From the NCBI RefSeq assembly GCF_900099835.1, contig NZ_FNKP01000002.1:558001-622000 (forward strand): a stretch of DNA of 64,000 nt, written 5' to 3'. The position numbers and the translations under genes are program-made. The stretch is from Paraburkholderia fungorum. Its GTDB lineage: Bacteria; Pseudomonadota; Gammaproteobacteria; Burkholderiales; Burkholderiaceae. How positions within the stretch are numbered: the stretch's first letter is position 1; every line of letters begins with the position of its first letter. Positions 63,189 to 64,000 of the stretch are shown here, piece by piece. The notes under the pieces are model-generated. The model did not search any database. It was not told the DNA's origin and saw nothing but the letters and a program-made list of their open reading frames with translations.

Positions 63189-63427
63189 TGCGATTCCTTA
63201 GCTTTCTTGCGGGGGAGATGCATGGATCGCTCTTCGGCGACCGATGCGAAACGTTGCGCCGGACGGCCAGCCAGGCGATCCAGTGCGACTTTTAGTCTAG
63301 CAAGGCTTGTGGGGCGTTGCTGAGTCAAAAGTTGTTAATAGATCTGAACAGACCAGGCGGCGCATTGGCGCTTATGCCCAACGGCCGGGCCGCCTTTCCT
63401 ATCGGTCGCGACGCATTTAAACCCCTG

Positions 63428-64000
63428 CTAAACCCCCGGCGCGTCCGGCAGTACGCCGAGCAACTGCAACGCGCCGGCCGTTACGCTGCTGAATACCGGT
63501 CCGGCCACCGTGCCGCCGTAGAACGCCTTGCCGGCCGGGTCGTCGATCATCACGGCGACGATCAACTGCGGGTCGCTCATCGGCGCCATGCCGACGAACA
63601 GCGCGCGGTAGCGGTTTTTCGCATACGTCGCACCGACCTGCTTGCGCGCCGTGCCGGTCTTGCCACCCGTCCGGTAGCCTTCCACGTTGGCCGCGCGCCC
63701 GGTGCCGCCCACGCCGGTGGCCATCTCCAGCATCGCGCGGATCGAGCGCGCGGTGGCCGGCCCGGTCACCCGCTGATGCCGGTTCGACGGCAACGCGGTC
63801 TCCGTGCCTTCTGCGCCACGCTCTGCGTCCTGCCGCAACAGACTCACGCGATGCATCGTGCCGTCGCCGGCATAAGCGGTGTAGACCTGGGCGATCTGCA
63901 ATAAAGACGTGGACAGCCCGTAGCCATACGCCATCGTCGCCTGTTCGATCGGACGCCAGCGTTTGTACGGGCGCACCTTGCCCGACGCCACGCCCGGAAA
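63428..64000 (-). CDS. ftsI: FtsI/PBP3-type peptidoglycan transpeptidase, C-terminal part only
   Basis: The frame runs off the right edge at 64000 and stops at 63428. Visible blocks: KVRPYKRWRPIEQATMAYGYG, AANVEGYRTGGKTGTARKQV (KTG box), LFVGMAPMSDPQLIVAVMID. They match the end of class-B PBPs such as FtsI. It is not followed by murE or other dcw genes but by katA, so it is a second ftsI-type gene, as known in Burkholderia. Confidence 0.88.
   Translation of the reverse strand, partial: FPGVASGKVRPYKRWRPIEQATMAYGYGLSTSLLQIAQVYTAYAGDGTMHRVSLLRQDAERGAEGTETALPSNRHQRVTGPATARSIRAMLEMATGVGGTGRAANVEGYRTGGKTGTARKQVGATYAKNRYRALFVGMAPMSDPQLIVAVMIDDPAGKAFYGGTVAGPVFSSVTAGALQLLGVLPDAPGV

Noticed and set aside
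61821..63323. 500-residue plus-strand open frame
   Set aside because: Antisense shadow of catalase, whose catalytic residues are all in place.
1..64000. Prophage, insertion sequence, integrase, tRNA or rRNA genes
   Set aside because: None found on either strand by reading; no direct repeats framing a mobile block.

Overview
The window is GC-rich DNA with dense, strand-biased genes. The protein families point to a Paraburkholderia/Caballeronia-type member of the Burkholderiaceae, probably a soil or plant-associated generalist. No rRNA, tRNA, CRISPR array, transposase or integrase was found. Both ends cut genes: an autotransporter on the left loses its C-terminus, and an FtsI/PBP3-type transpeptidase on the right loses its N-terminal part.

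Layout. 1-5.6 kb: large classical autotransporter, an MFS exporter, and a small copper module (DUF305 protein plus CopZ-type chaperone behind a CueR-like promoter). 5.8-10.5 kb: TPR/glycosyltransferase protein, a fucosyltransferase-like protein, an IsdG-type heme-degrading monooxygenase and a zinc-less MDR oxidoreductase. 10.6-20.9 kb: a catabolic island with an AroE-like dehydrogenase and an NAD-epimerase on the minus strand, facing two KstD-like flavoproteins, a NIPSNAP protein, an AP-endonuclease-fold isomerase/dehydratase, an AAHS aromatic-acid permease and an IclR regulator. A repeated TGGAA-N5-TTC inverted repeat lies in the divergent promoter, before the second flavoprotein and before iclR. 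21.3-35.6 kb: FtsH-like AAA protease paralogue, TauE/SafE exporter, acyltransferase 3, an OpgC-tannase pair, glycine-rich secreted protein, YadGH-type ABC exporter, a LuxR solo, an AraC remnant, a DUF3830 protein and an orphan histidine kinase. 36-38.9 kb: YadA-like trimeric adhesin behind an AT-rich leader.

39-55.7 kb is the most interesting part: an oxalate/2-hydroxyacid region. It has an OFA-family MFS with a 42-residue small subunit, an MHS-type MFS, a GntR regulator, a ThDP-dependent 2-hydroxyacyl-CoA lyase or oxalyl-CoA decarboxylase-like enzyme, formyl-CoA:oxalate CoA-transferase (Frc), an FAH-family hydrolase, an unknown membrane protein, a CbbR-like LysR, an OxlT-type antiporter that keeps the oxalate-binding Arg and Lys, a second LysR, an aldehyde dehydrogenase and a ketopantoate reductase homologue. 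Two sets of repeated operator-like sequences can be read: TGATATATCA-type near the GntR and lyase genes, and ATA(G/A)TTAAAGTTT near oxlT, a small unknown gene and panE. An array of hairpins with compensating stem changes ends just before the lyase gene's ribosome binding site.

55.9-64 kb: ordinary accessory genes (two LysE-type exporters, a lipoprotein, YigZ/IMPACT, a DsbA-like protein, a diguanylate cyclase, catalase) and the cut ftsI-like gene.
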